Assembly (NCBI GenBank): GCA_040386235.1
Contig: JAZKGA010000001.1
Coordinates: 992,001-1,056,000 of the forward strand
Reading direction: 5' to 3'
DNA length: 64,000 bases
Source of the DNA: JAZKGA01 sp040386235
GTDB lineage: Bacteria; Pseudomonadota; Alphaproteobacteria; Micavibrionales; Micavibrionaceae
The notes below the pieces were generated by a model. The model made no database searches and was not told the DNA's origin. It worked only from the letters and a program-made list of their open reading frames with translations. How positions within the stretch are numbered: the stretch's first letter is position 1; every line of letters begins with the position of its first letter. Shown piece after piece: positions 34,665-44,800 of the stretch. A program made the position numbers and the translations under genes.

Positions 34665-36071
34665 TTAGGGCTTAATCTGGGCCTGTTGCTGGCTGTACAA
34701 AGCGGACAGGGGCAGTTCGACATCATGGATATCGAATTTGTACTTCATCCGACGATTGAATTCGCGGCCCACGCGCCATTGCTGACCCGGTACGGTTTTA
34801 AGGCGTGCTTTGATGATAACGCCCGTTTCGTTCAGGCGATCAACGCCCATCACTTCCAGTTCTTCATCAATCAGGCCTTTGAACGCTTCATCATCGCGCA
34901 ATTCATGGGCAATTTCGCGTAAATAGCCGATAATCTTGTCCGTATCTTCGCGGTAAGACACGCCGACATCCATCACGTAATAACTGAAATCCTTGGTCAT
35001 GTTTTCAATGACAGTGATTTCGCTGAACGGAATGGTGTGGACGTTGCCATCCACGCCGCGCAGTTGGACCTTACGGATCGTGATCTGTTCAATCACCCCG
35101 CGACGGCCGGCCAGGTGCACCACATCGCCCACCTGCATTAAATCTTCCATAATGATCGTCAGGCCGGCGATGTAATTCTTTACCATCGTTTGCGCCCCGA
35201 AACCGATCGCAATCCCGATTACCCCGGCCCCGGCCAGTAACGGCATAATGTCGATACCCAGTTCAGACAGCAGGACCAGGCCGAATAACGATCCGAAAAT
35301 CACCACTGCAATATTGCGGATAATCGGAATAACCGTGCGCATCCGGTTGGTGTTCATCGAGTCTTTTTTCAGCAGCATGCCTTCGATGTAAAGATTGATT
35401 GCCTCCCACATCCCCAGCGCAAAGATCGACACGATGGTGATGTTCAGGACGTTTTTCAGCAGCTGGATCGCAAAGTCATTGCGGACGAAGCCGATATTAT
35501 CAACCCCCCAAATGACAGCGTTGGTGTAAGTCAGCAGGCACAGCATGGCCACCGAGGCGGAAAAACGGATCAGGCGCGTGTACAAACGGAAACGGTTGTG
35601 TGTCAGGTTGTATTTATCGCGCAAGCGTTGGAGGCGGTTGTGAAGCCGCGTAATCGCCTTGTTAATCAAAACCCAGACACAGCCCAACACAAGGATGGAC
35701 AGCAGGGTCAGGACCGCGCGCCCAATCACTGTCGTGTTCAGGTCATAGGATTGCAGGAAATCATTGTACCGTGCCAGGAAATGATCCGTGCTGGCGTTAA
35801 TGCCCATGGCCTGTGACAGGGCGGCGGCCGGTGTTTCTTCTGTCGTCGCATTGGGGTCGGCGGTTGTTTCAGACAAGGTTTTCAGATTGTTGATAAAATC
35901 CGTGCGTGCCGTGTCGCTTTCCAGCGTTTTTATCAGTTCAGAGATATTATCCCGATCCACTGTCACCTGGGGTGTATCCTTTACCGCCTCCTGAGCCTGG
36001 GCAGGTAAACCCGTCAAGGCAAAATACACAAACAGGGACGTAAGAATAAGGGCAAGACGACGCAGATGCAT
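34665..36071 (-). CDS. MscS-family mechanosensitive channel
   Basis: 468 residues. A signal peptide (LILTSLFVYFALTG...AQAQ) is followed by a periplasmic part of about 90 residues and about four membrane helices. The pore helix region has LLAGAGVIGIAIGFGAQTMVKNYIAG, the Gly/Ala-rich MscS core, then the beta domain (GDVVHLAGRRGVIEQITIR) and the alpha/beta C-terminus. It opens under membrane tension to release solutes. The extended periplasmic part is like the larger MscS relatives. It stands downstream of the tRNA-Lys repeats and is transcribed towards them. Confidence 0.9.
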   Translation of the reverse strand: MHLRRLALILTSLFVYFALTGLPAQAQEAVKDTPQVTVDRDNISELIKTLESDTARTDFINNLKTLSETTADPNATTEETPAAALSQAMGINASTDHFLARYNDFLQSYDLNTTVIGRAVLTLLSILVLGCVWVLINKAITRLHNRLQRLRDKYNLTHNRFRLYTRLIRFSASVAMLCLLTYTNAVIWGVDNIGFVRNDFAIQLLKNVLNITIVSIFALGMWEAINLYIEGMLLKKDSMNTNRMRTVIPIIRNIAVVIFGSLFGLVLLSELGIDIMPLLAGAGVIGIAIGFGAQTMVKNYIAGLTIIMEDLMQVGDVVHLAGRRGVIEQITIRKVQLRGVDGNVHTIPFSEITVIENMTKDFSYYVMDVGVSYREDTDKIIGYLREIAHELRDDEAFKGLIDEELEVMGVDRLNETGVIIKARLKTVPGQQWRVGREFNRRMKYKFDIHDVELPLSALYSQQQAQIKP

Positions 36072-36123
36072 TACAACTCCAATTTCAATGAAACAACAAG
36101 GTAGCCAGGTTTAAGGATACGCG

Positions 36124-36576
36124 TCAATCGTCCTTAATATCCGGTTCAACCAGGCGTGCCAGGTTATTCATGGTATCCTGCCACCCTTGATAGCACCCTT
36201 CAACCGGCATGATGTCGGGCAGATTTTCTTGCACGACAGTAAAATCAGTACCGACCGAAACGGCTTTTAAGGTAATCGTCACTGGCATTTCACCAGGCAT
36301 ATTCGGATCGTCGAATTTGTCGATATATCGCATCCGTTCATTCGGAACCAATTCTTTGTAAACGCCGCTAAATCCGTATTGTTTACCGGTGGTGAAGTTG
36401 GTAAAGGACATTTTATACGTCCCGCCGACTTTGACGTCCATGCTATCGACATGGCACGTAAAGCCATTAGGAGCCAGCCATTTGGTCATTGCGTCCGCAT
36501 CGGTCAGGGCGCGATACACTTTTTCAGGGCTGGCCGCGAAAACGCGGTGAATGCGAATTGTATTGTCTTTGGCCAT
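36124..36576 (-). CDS. SRPBCC (AHSA1-like) protein
   Basis: 150 residues. The START-like fold of the AHSA1 family is indicated by RVFAASPEKVYRALTDADAMTKWLAP at the start, KVGGTYKMSF in the middle and a C-terminal helix GCYQGWQDTMNNLARLVE. Such proteins bind small hydrophobic ligands in a central cavity; the ligand is unknown. It lies alone between the MscS gene and the type I secretion adaptor and has no visible link to either. Confidence 0.85.
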   Translation of the reverse strand: MAKDNTIRIHRVFAASPEKVYRALTDADAMTKWLAPNGFTCHVDSMDVKVGGTYKMSFTNFTTGKQYGFSGVYKELVPNERMRYIDKFDDPNMPGEMPVTITLKAVSVGTDFTVVQENLPDIMPVEGCYQGWQDTMNNLARLVEPDIKDD

Positions 36577-36643
36577 GACGCGATCCTTTCATTGGCAAAC
36601 ATCTGCCTTTGGAAGATAAGGCATCAAGGCCGCAAAGCAACCC

Positions 36644-37966
36644 TTAACGCTCGCGGAATGCCGTCTGTGTCGCCGTGTAAATCGGTTTCAGCAGGTATTG
36701 CAAGATCGTCTTGTCACCCGTGACGATGTCTGCCTGGACCGTCATGCCGGGCAGGACCATGTTGCGGGTTGAATCCTGGCCCACGTAATTGCGTTCCAGA
36801 CGCACCTTGGCTTTGTAATAGGCCTCACCTTTTTCTGTCTGGAATGTAGAAGCGGAGATATTCTTTAACGCGCCTGGAATACTGCCATAGCGGGAAAAGT
36901 CATAGGCCGACACCTTCACCTTAACCGGTTGGCCGATCTGAAGATTGCCCGCATCGCTGGGGGATACGAAGGCCTCGACCATCAAATCTTCTTCAACCGG
37001 CACAATTTCCATCAGCGTTTTGCCAGGCTCGATAACCGCACCCAGCGTATGAACGCTCAATCCTTTAACGATACCGCGCACAGGGGCCTCGACGACCGTG
37101 CGATCAGACGCGCTTTTCAGCTTGGTGATCGATTTATCAATCTCGGCCAGTTCGGCTTCGGTCTGACCCAGGGTTTTCAGGGATTCCTGGCGCAGATCAG
37201 CATCCAGGGACGTGATCCGGCTTCTGATCTCACTGATCGCATCCTGGGCCTGTTTTCCCTGGCTGTTCAGCTCAGCCATCTGGCCTTTCATCGCGTTCAA
37301 CTCACGCTCTGCCGTCATGACGGTCAGGCGAGAGACGGAGCCTTTGGACGCCAGTTTCTGGTTCATCGTGTATTCCTGCTGCATCAACGCCAGGTTTTTA
37401 CGCATTGCGTCCTGGTTGGCCTGAATACCGCTCAGTTCTTTTTCTTTTTGCGCGACCTGATCGTTCATGACGTTGCGCTGGCTGGACCGGGATTCTTCCA
37501 TACTGTGCAGGATCGCGGCCTCGTCACTCGTCAGGGGGCTGTCAGGATCGACACGACCATCGGCAAAGCGGCGCAAGCGTTCGGCCTGCAGCTTTAAGGA
37601 TGTCTGGCGTGCTTCCATCTGGCCGAAATCGGCATTCGCGCTGGTATCATCCAGCTTCATCAGGATCTGGCCCTTATTGACCAGATCGCCTTCTTCGACC
37701 AGGATTTCGCGGACAATACCCCCTTCCAGGTGCTGAATGTCTTGGATATAACCACTTGGCACTACTTGGCCGTGCGCGCTGGCAACCTCTTCCACCGTCG
37801 CAAAAATCGACCACAGCACGAACGTGCCTAACAGGCTGCCAATGATAATAACACCAGTGCGCAGGACACCCGGAACACGCGATTCCTCTAGAAGAATAGA
37901 CTGTGTCAGGTTGCGTGGTGCCTGGTGGTTGATCCAGTTCGGAATGGCGGCAAGATGGTTTTTCAT
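36644..37966 (-). CDS. HlyD-type periplasmic adaptor of type I secretion
   Basis: 440 residues. One N-terminal membrane helix (GVIIIGSLLGTFVLWSIF, about residues 38-55), a lipoyl half (GGIVREILVEEGDLVNKGQILMKLD), a long alpha-helical hairpin rich in Gln/Glu/Lys, the second lipoyl half (VVEAPVRGIVKGL) and a beta-barrel domain with the family ending. It links the inner-membrane ABC exporter to an outer-membrane channel. Its ATG directly follows the stop of the upstream ABC gene. No TolC-type gene is in the window. Confidence 0.92.
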   Translation of the reverse strand: MKNHLAAIPNWINHQAPRNLTQSILLEESRVPGVLRTGVIIIGSLLGTFVLWSIFATVEEVASAHGQVVPSGYIQDIQHLEGGIVREILVEEGDLVNKGQILMKLDDTSANADFGQMEARQTSLKLQAERLRRFADGRVDPDSPLTSDEAAILHSMEESRSSQRNVMNDQVAQKEKELSGIQANQDAMRKNLALMQQEYTMNQKLASKGSVSRLTVMTAERELNAMKGQMAELNSQGKQAQDAISEIRSRITSLDADLRQESLKTLGQTEAELAEIDKSITKLKSASDRTVVEAPVRGIVKGLSVHTLGAVIEPGKTLMEIVPVEEDLMVEAFVSPSDAGNLQIGQPVKVKVSAYDFSRYGSIPGALKNISASTFQTEKGEAYYKAKVRLERNYVGQDSTRNMVLPGMTVQADIVTGDKTILQYLLKPIYTATQTAFRER

Positions 37967-39979
37967 TTACTTTTTCCCTTTTAAAACAGTCAGGACTTGA
38001 TCCGGCGGCCCGGCATGGGTCAATTCGCCTTTGTGCATGACCAATAGAATATCCGCCATGCGCATGTGATCTTCACGATGGGTCACCAGCAAAACGGTTG
38101 ATTTGCCGCGCAGGCCGTCGATTTTCTTGACAAACGCGTCGTCATTTTCCTTGCCAAGCGAGTACGATGCCTCGTCAAACAGCATGATCGGCGCGTCCTT
38201 TATATACGCCCGCGCCAGGTTAAGGCGTTGTTTCAGCATGAAAGAGATATTGAAGGCATTTTCCCCCTCAATCTGCGTTTCCAGGCCGTGAGGCAGCAAT
38301 TGCACCTCGTCCCACGCGCATGACTCACGCAACGCCTGTTCCAGCTTTTCCTTACTGACATTAGGGTCAGAAAAGGTCAGATTTTCGCGCACCGTGCCGG
38401 GAAACAAATCGACAGATTGCGGGACGTAACATAAGGCCTCACGCAACGTGAACGGGTCAAACTGGCGAATATCGACGCCGTCGATACGGACGCTGCCATT
38501 CTGGGGCTGGTACATGCCCAGGGTCAGTTTCAAGATACTGGATTTGCCCGATCCGTTATTGCCCTTGATCGCGACGATCTGGCCTGGCTTTGCTTCAAAA
38601 CTGACCCCCATCAGGGCTGGCTCTGTTTCGGCGGCATAACGCAATGACACGCGGTTAAATGTGACGGCCCCTTTCAATTTTGGCAAAGGCGGGGCAGGGG
38701 TGTTCGGATCACGTTCCGGGGCCACGTTTAACAAGCGTTGCACCTGCTTGGTGCTGGACACCAATTGTTGCAGGCGGGTGATGGAGGCACAGCAGATTTG
38801 CAGCGGCGCGATAATCCGCCAGATCAGCATCATGCTGGCGACCAGTGCGCCGACGGTAATTACCTGGTGAATAACTGCGATAACACCAAATGCAAGCGTG
38901 GCGACACCGCCCAATGTCATCAGGACATAGGATGCAGTTTCCAGCACCTGGGCGGAAAATCCGGCGCGAAAACTGGCCAGCGATGCCTGGGCGGACAAGG
39001 CGCGGTAACGCTGCCGCCAGATATCATCAAGCCCAGCCAGGCGAATGGCCTTCAACTTGGTCACGCTTTCCAGCAAAAATTCCTGACGCTGTGTTGACGC
39101 GCTGGCAGCATTGCGCGCATCGCTTTTTAACTTGCCGTCCATCGCGGCAATCAAGAGGGCATAGGCGATCATCAACGCAACGGGGATCAGGGACAACCAG
39201 CCAGCCAAAGCGATCATCGCGATCATGTAAACACCGACCAGTGGCAGCTCGAAAAACAGGACGGCCAGCGGCCCGGTAAAGAATTCGCGCACCGATTCAA
39301 AATCGCGCAGACGCGCCAGCTGGGCCGACACCGACGCACGTTCGGTGAATTGCGGCGGCAGAAACATCAGGCGTTCAAACACAGAATAACTGACGATGTG
39401 ATCCAGGCGTCCGCCAAATAATGCCAGCTGTTTGGATCGGTACAGGCGCAACCCAAGTTCCGCCGTCATCGCGACAAAGACGCCAAAAACGATCAATGGC
39501 ATGCCGAAGGTTGATCCTGCGGCAATGATGTGATCGTAAACGATGCGGTTGTACAGGATCGGCGCCAGGACGATCACGCCGATAATCAGGCTGATCCCCG
39601 TAATGTGTGTCAGCAGGGGGGCGAAGCGGGCATATTGTCCACGCAGGCTGGAGGAGGGGTTGGCTTGCGTGACCTTCAGGGGGCGAAAGACGAAAATGTC
39701 TTTCCGGTCAGGGGGCAGGCGATGAATGTCATCCGGCTTTTTCAGCAGATGGATATTGCCGGATGTGTCGGTATAGGCAGCGGGCAGATAGTCATTGGCG
39801 GGTCTAAGGGGTTCGTACAATGTTTCAATACTGTCATACCCCAGGCGGGCCATGGTATCGCGCAGATGCTGGAAATCCTGGATGCCGCCATACGGTATGG
39901 CGTTGTCTATCTGACGCTGTTCACCCGTCCAGGCCAGTGATTTCAAAAGCGCGTCGATGTCGTTCTTTTTCATGGTCAT
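37967..39979 (-). CDS. Type I secretion ABC exporter, half A
   Basis: 670 residues. The N-terminal 125 residues look like a C39-like domain without the catalytic Cys, followed by six membrane helices (about 125-400) and an ATPase domain. Walker A is GNNGSGKSS (473-481), Walker B LFDEA with catalytic Glu603, and the H loop His634 (THRED) is intact. The signature LSGGQ is replaced by ISFMLKQ (578-584) and the D loop by SYSLG. Starts within the stop of the sister gene. The pair probably forms a heterodimer exporting the adhesin. Confidence 0.88.
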   Translation of the reverse strand: MTMKKNDIDALLKSLAWTGEQRQIDNAIPYGGIQDFQHLRDTMARLGYDSIETLYEPLRPANDYLPAAYTDTSGNIHLLKKPDDIHRLPPDRKDIFVFRPLKVTQANPSSSLRGQYARFAPLLTHITGISLIIGVIVLAPILYNRIVYDHIIAAGSTFGMPLIVFGVFVAMTAELGLRLYRSKQLALFGGRLDHIVSYSVFERLMFLPPQFTERASVSAQLARLRDFESVREFFTGPLAVLFFELPLVGVYMIAMIALAGWLSLIPVALMIAYALLIAAMDGKLKSDARNAASASTQRQEFLLESVTKLKAIRLAGLDDIWRQRYRALSAQASLASFRAGFSAQVLETASYVLMTLGGVATLAFGVIAVIHQVITVGALVASMMLIWRIIAPLQICCASITRLQQLVSSTKQVQRLLNVAPERDPNTPAPPLPKLKGAVTFNRVSLRYAAETEPALMGVSFEAKPGQIVAIKGNNGSGKSSILKLTLGMYQPQNGSVRIDGVDIRQFDPFTLREALCYVPQSVDLFPGTVRENLTFSDPNVSKEKLEQALRESCAWDEVQLLPHGLETQIEGENAFNISFMLKQRLNLARAYIKDAPIMLFDEASYSLGKENDDAFVKKIDGLRGKSTVLLVTHREDHMRMADILLVMHKGELTHAGPPDQVLTVLKGKK

Positions 39980-41715
39980 TATTTCATCTGGACCAGGCGC
40001 GATAGCGTCTGGCTTTGGTTCAAGTTTTCCAGCTGTAATTCCCCGTCGCGCAGGTCATAGACACGATCGGCGAAGCTCATAAGATTCTGGTCCTGACTGA
40101 CGAGGATCAGAGTGCTGCGGCCTTTTAACCGGCCGATCAGACGGAATAAAAGGTTGTATCCGTCCTTGTCCAACGCACGGTCGGCATCGTCAAACAGCAT
40201 GATCGCTGGTTCGCGTGCCATAACGCGAGCCAGGGCAATCCGTTGCTTAATCCCCGGCGGAATGGGGTCCGATGCCGTGTCGGTCAGCAGCGTGTGGTAT
40301 CCGTGGGGCAGTTGGTCAATAACTGGGTCCAGGCCCAATTCGCGGACAGCATCCAACACACGCATCACGCTATCGTCATCCGTACGGAAACCAGTCAGGT
40401 TTTCCAGGATGGATCCTTTGAATATAGCGCCTTGTTGCGGCATGTAACCGATGACGTGACGCAGTGCCCCCAGGCTGTACTGACCCGGATCAACTGTATC
40501 CAGGCGTATGGTGCCGGATTGCGGCGTCAACAGCCCTGTCAGAAGTTGCAGCAAGGTTGATTTGCCGCTGCCCTTGCTGCCGGTAATGGCGATGGCTTCA
40601 CCGGCATCCAGGGACAGCGAGATGGATTTCAGGATGGGTGCGCCAGTTTCATAGGCGAAATTGACATCCTCAAGCGTGATGTTCCCGTTGACGTGTGGCA
40701 AGGTTTCGGTACTGCGTTTTTGGATGGGCAGGGTGAACAAATGGTCGGCTTGATCACGCGCAACAGTCAAATCCTGCAACCGCAACCATGTCCCTAAAAC
40801 GCGCTGGATCGGTTGAATCGCCCGCCCAGCCAGCAGGGTGCAGGCCGACAGTCCCCCCATGCTAAGATTACCCTGGATCACCATCAAGCATCCGAAACTG
40901 GCGGTAATCACCAGGGACAATTGGCCGAAAATGGCACTGAGGGTCGTTGCCGCACTGCTGGCCAAGGCGACGCGATAGCTTTGTTCGCTGACATCGTTTT
41001 GCAGTGCCTCAAACCGACGCACCAGCGGGGTTTCGATCGCCACGGCCTTGGTTGTATGGATGCCGTGCAGGACCGACACGATAAAGCTGGCTTTGCGATC
41101 ATCGACAACGGCACGGGCCGCCAATGTCGTTCGCAAATGATTGCCGGCAATACGGGCGCAGACGTAAAACAGGATCAACAGCGCAATCGGCGCCAGAACC
41201 AGCATCCCGCCCAGATAGGTAATCAGGCCCAAGAAGATGAAGATAAAGGGCAGGTCGATCAGCGCAGTCATCGCCTGACCGCTGTAAAATTCCCGCAGGC
41301 GACCAAGGGCGCTGAAATTCTGCATATGCTCACCCGAGCTGATATGTTCATATCGCGTCACGTCCGACTCAATGGCCCGGTCAATCGCGGCACAACTGGC
41401 GGCATGTTCGTTGGTGGCGGTGGACCAGCCCGTCATGTAAGACCGAATAATCCGCAGGGCGGCATCCAGCACAAGCGCCGAGATAACCCCGAGTGTCAGC
41501 ATCACAAGGGTGCCATAGGATTGGTGGGGAATGATCCGGTCGTAAACCTGCAACATCATGATCGGTAACGCCAGTGACAGGATATTCAGCATCAAGGCGA
41601 TGCCCAGCTGTGACCGCGTTGAAAAGACGAAAATCTTTTCCTTGTGTTCATCCGGCAGCGGCAGAGGTTCCAGCAGCTGAACGATGTTGTCAAAGGAGTC
41701 CTTTGTTAAGGCCAT
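39979..41715 (-). CDS. Type I secretion ABC exporter, half B
   Basis: 578 residues: six membrane helices and an ATPase domain, without the N-terminal extension of half A. Walker A GSKGSGKST (379-387) is intact, but the catalytic Glu is Asp510 (LFDDADRALD) and the H-loop His is Gln541 (VSQDQ). The signature is IPPGIKQ (485-491), closer to LSGGQ-type than in half A. This asymmetry is complementary to half A. It is 98 bases downstream of the adhesin stop, with a small hairpin at 41761-41775 between. Confidence 0.88.
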   Translation of the reverse strand: MALTKDSFDNIVQLLEPLPLPDEHKEKIFVFSTRSQLGIALMLNILSLALPIMMLQVYDRIIPHQSYGTLVMLTLGVISALVLDAALRIIRSYMTGWSTATNEHAASCAAIDRAIESDVTRYEHISSGEHMQNFSALGRLREFYSGQAMTALIDLPFIFIFLGLITYLGGMLVLAPIALLILFYVCARIAGNHLRTTLAARAVVDDRKASFIVSVLHGIHTTKAVAIETPLVRRFEALQNDVSEQSYRVALASSAATTLSAIFGQLSLVITASFGCLMVIQGNLSMGGLSACTLLAGRAIQPIQRVLGTWLRLQDLTVARDQADHLFTLPIQKRSTETLPHVNGNITLEDVNFAYETGAPILKSISLSLDAGEAIAITGSKGSGKSTLLQLLTGLLTPQSGTIRLDTVDPGQYSLGALRHVIGYMPQQGAIFKGSILENLTGFRTDDDSVMRVLDAVRELGLDPVIDQLPHGYHTLLTDTASDPIPPGIKQRIALARVMAREPAIMLFDDADRALDKDGYNLLFRLIGRLKGRSTLILVSQDQNLMSFADRVYDLRDGELQLENLNQSQTLSRLVQMK

Positions 41716-41813
41716 GTATCATCCTGGTTTTATTCTTATAAAATAGTAAACCTAAAGTTGTGCCTGAACAAGGCAGGAAGCCATTGGTATGCATGTCGTG
41801 ATAAAAGAGAGGT

Positions 41814-44800
41814 TTAGCCCGTCTGCTGGCTGAATGCGTGATCGTAATCGTTGCCGCTTGTGGCATGGGATTGCGCGTCGGCATACGCCGCATTGCCCGC
41901 ACCCATGGCTGCCGCATCTGCGCCCGCACCCGCACTGTCGCCGTCACCCAACCATCCGGACGTGCTGACGTTGTTATTGGCATGATCGTCATTCATCATG
42001 AATTGCGCACCTTGCAGGATATGGACGCTGAAATCCTGATGCACGCTGGCGGTTGATCCGTTGCCTTCGCGGCTATAGGCCGTGACGCCCATGTTCAGAT
42101 CGCCGACAAAGTTGCTGTGCGATACCAGCCGCAGATCGTTCAATTGATCGCCCCTGAGGGTCCAGGTCCCGTCGCCATTGTTCAATCCAGCGGACAGGTG
42201 CATGTCATTTGGCACGCCGCTGATAACAATGCTTAAAGTCTCTGACCCATCCGTATCCGTCAGGGCTGCATTGATATGCAAGCTAACATCCTGGCCACTA
42301 GTGGCCGTTGCATCCGTGGCTGTTAAAACTGGCGCATCGGCGACGGCGTTGACGTGAACCGGGATGGTTGTTGTCGTGCTGGCCGTCGCGCCTGTGCTTT
42401 CGCGCGATGTGGCTGTGACGCTAAGGTTCAGGTCGCCGCTCCAATGCAGTGGGGGCACCAGTTGCACTTGGCTTAATGCGTTTGGATTGACGCTGAATGT
42501 GCCGTTCAAATTGTCGGTCGCGCCGATTAACGTGAACCCCGCTGGCAGGCCGGAAATCGTGACCGCGCTGATCTGTTCAGACCCATCGGTATCGGTCAGG
42601 CTGATATTCAGGTTCAGGGGAATGTTTTGATCTTCATTGCCCGTCACAGGTGCTGCGGAAATCGTTGGCGCATCGGCCACTGCATTCACGTGGATTGTGC
42701 CGTTGGCGGTGCGGGTAATAGAATCCCCCTCACGCTCCGTCGATACGGCAACGATAGTATAGTTCGCGTCCCCGCTGAAATTCGCGGGCGCACGGAAACC
42801 GAGCGATCCGATTTGCGCCGCGGTCAGCGACCATGTCCCGTTGCCGTTATTGATACCTACCGTTGGCACAAACCCAGCGGTCAAATTGGTAATCATGAAC
42901 GATAATGTTTCTGACCCATCGGTATCTGTCAGGGCCGAGGTGACGGTAACGGGGATGACCGCGCCGTCTTCGGTGCCTGTCGCTGCGGCCACACTTAAGG
43001 TGGGCTGGTCAGCCACACCAATGACATGAACAACGGTGGTGGCCAGGCCGACCGTCAGCAGGCTCAGCAGCCGTGCGGTGATGGTCAGGGTAAAGTCTTC
43101 ATCGCTGTTTGGCGGCAGGATCAAGTTCAGGTTGTTCAACTGACCGGAAACCAGGCGGTAAGCGCCACCGCCCAGATTGGTCCCGGCGGACAGTGATGCC
43201 CCGGCGGGCAGGCCGCTGATCGTGATGTATGAAATCGCCCCAACCAGGTTCAGCAGCAGTGGCGCGTCTGTCAGTGCGACCACTGAATCCTCGTATGCGA
43301 CAACGCCACCGGAGTCCAACAGGCCGCCGAGGTTGACGCCAACACCCAATGTCGTACCGACCCCGATACCGCCGATGCCAATCCCCAGGCCCAAATTCAG
43401 TTGGATGCCCAGGGCGGCATTCCCGACGCCAACGTTAAAGTTGATCGGCGCACTCAGGGCTGTGTCATTATCATTGTCGTGTGACACGGCGGTCGCGGTC
43501 ATGTGTACGCGGCCTTCAAAATTGTAAGGCGAGATCAGACGCAGATTGGAAAGCTGGGCTGAGGTCAGCGTCCAGGTATTGTTGCCGTTATTAACCCCCT
43601 GGTTTAGCGCAAACCCGTCAGGCACCCCGCCGATCAAGAACGTCACGCTTTCTGATCCATCGGTATCTGTCACTGCGCCATTAACCGTGACGGCGACTTG
43701 GGTGTTTTTCGCGCCGCTGGTGTTGGCCGCGCTAACCGTTGGTGTGTCCGCTGCGGCGGTTACCGTCACGGCCATTGATGATGATGTGGTCGTGGTCGCG
43801 ACACCGTCATGCGATGTGGCGGTGATCATCAGGGTGAAATCCGCGTCGCTGTTGGCTGGTGGTGTAACGTGCAGATTGGCCAGTTGCGCTGACGTTAATG
43901 TCCAGGTGCCGTTGCCGTTATTGATCCCAGCAGACAGGGTTGCGCCCGCAGGTACGCCACTGATTGTGACAGATAAGGTTTCAGACCCGTCTGTGTCGTT
44001 CAACGCCGCACTGATATTCAGGGCAATGGCTGTGTCCTCACGCCCGATCGCCGCAACGGTGCCCAGGATTGGAACATCAGCGACAGGGGTGACAGTGACA
44101 CTCACAGGCACGTTGATCACCGTGTGCGTGCCGTTATTCTCGGTGGAAACGGCACTGACCTGCAATGCGATGATCCCACTGAAATTCGCAGGGGGTGTCA
44201 GGATCAAGCCCGCCAATTGGGCTGGTGACAATGACCACTGTCCGTTTCCGGCATAAAGCCCTGCGGACAGGCTGGCCCCGGCAGGCACGCCGGAGATGAG
44301 GATGCTAAGCGTCTCTGACCCATCGGTATCTGCTAACCCTGCAATGATGGTCAGAGGGATTGCGCCATCTTCCACACCCACGGCATTCAGGGCGGAGAGT
44401 GTGGGTGTGTCGGCGGCACCATCGACTGTGACGGGCAGGGATGTGCTGATTGTTGATGTCGTGCCATTTTCTGATGATGTTGCGGTGATGGTCAGGGCGA
44501 ATGCACCACTGAAATTCGCGGCAGCGGTCAGGGTAAGGCCAGCCAATTGCGCTGGCGTTAAAGTCCAAGTGCCATCGCCGTTATTAATACCGGCGGACAA
44601 GGTCGCACCCGCAGGGACGCTGCCAATGACGATTGAAAGGGTTTCCGACCCGTCATTGTCGGACAGACCCGCGTTGATGTTTAACGGAATCGCAGCATCT
44701 TCCAGGCCAACAGCGGCCTGCACCGATAATGTCGGCGCATCGGCTACCCCACCAACGGATACTGGCAGATTGACAGTCGTGTTGGCCGTGGTGCCGTTTT

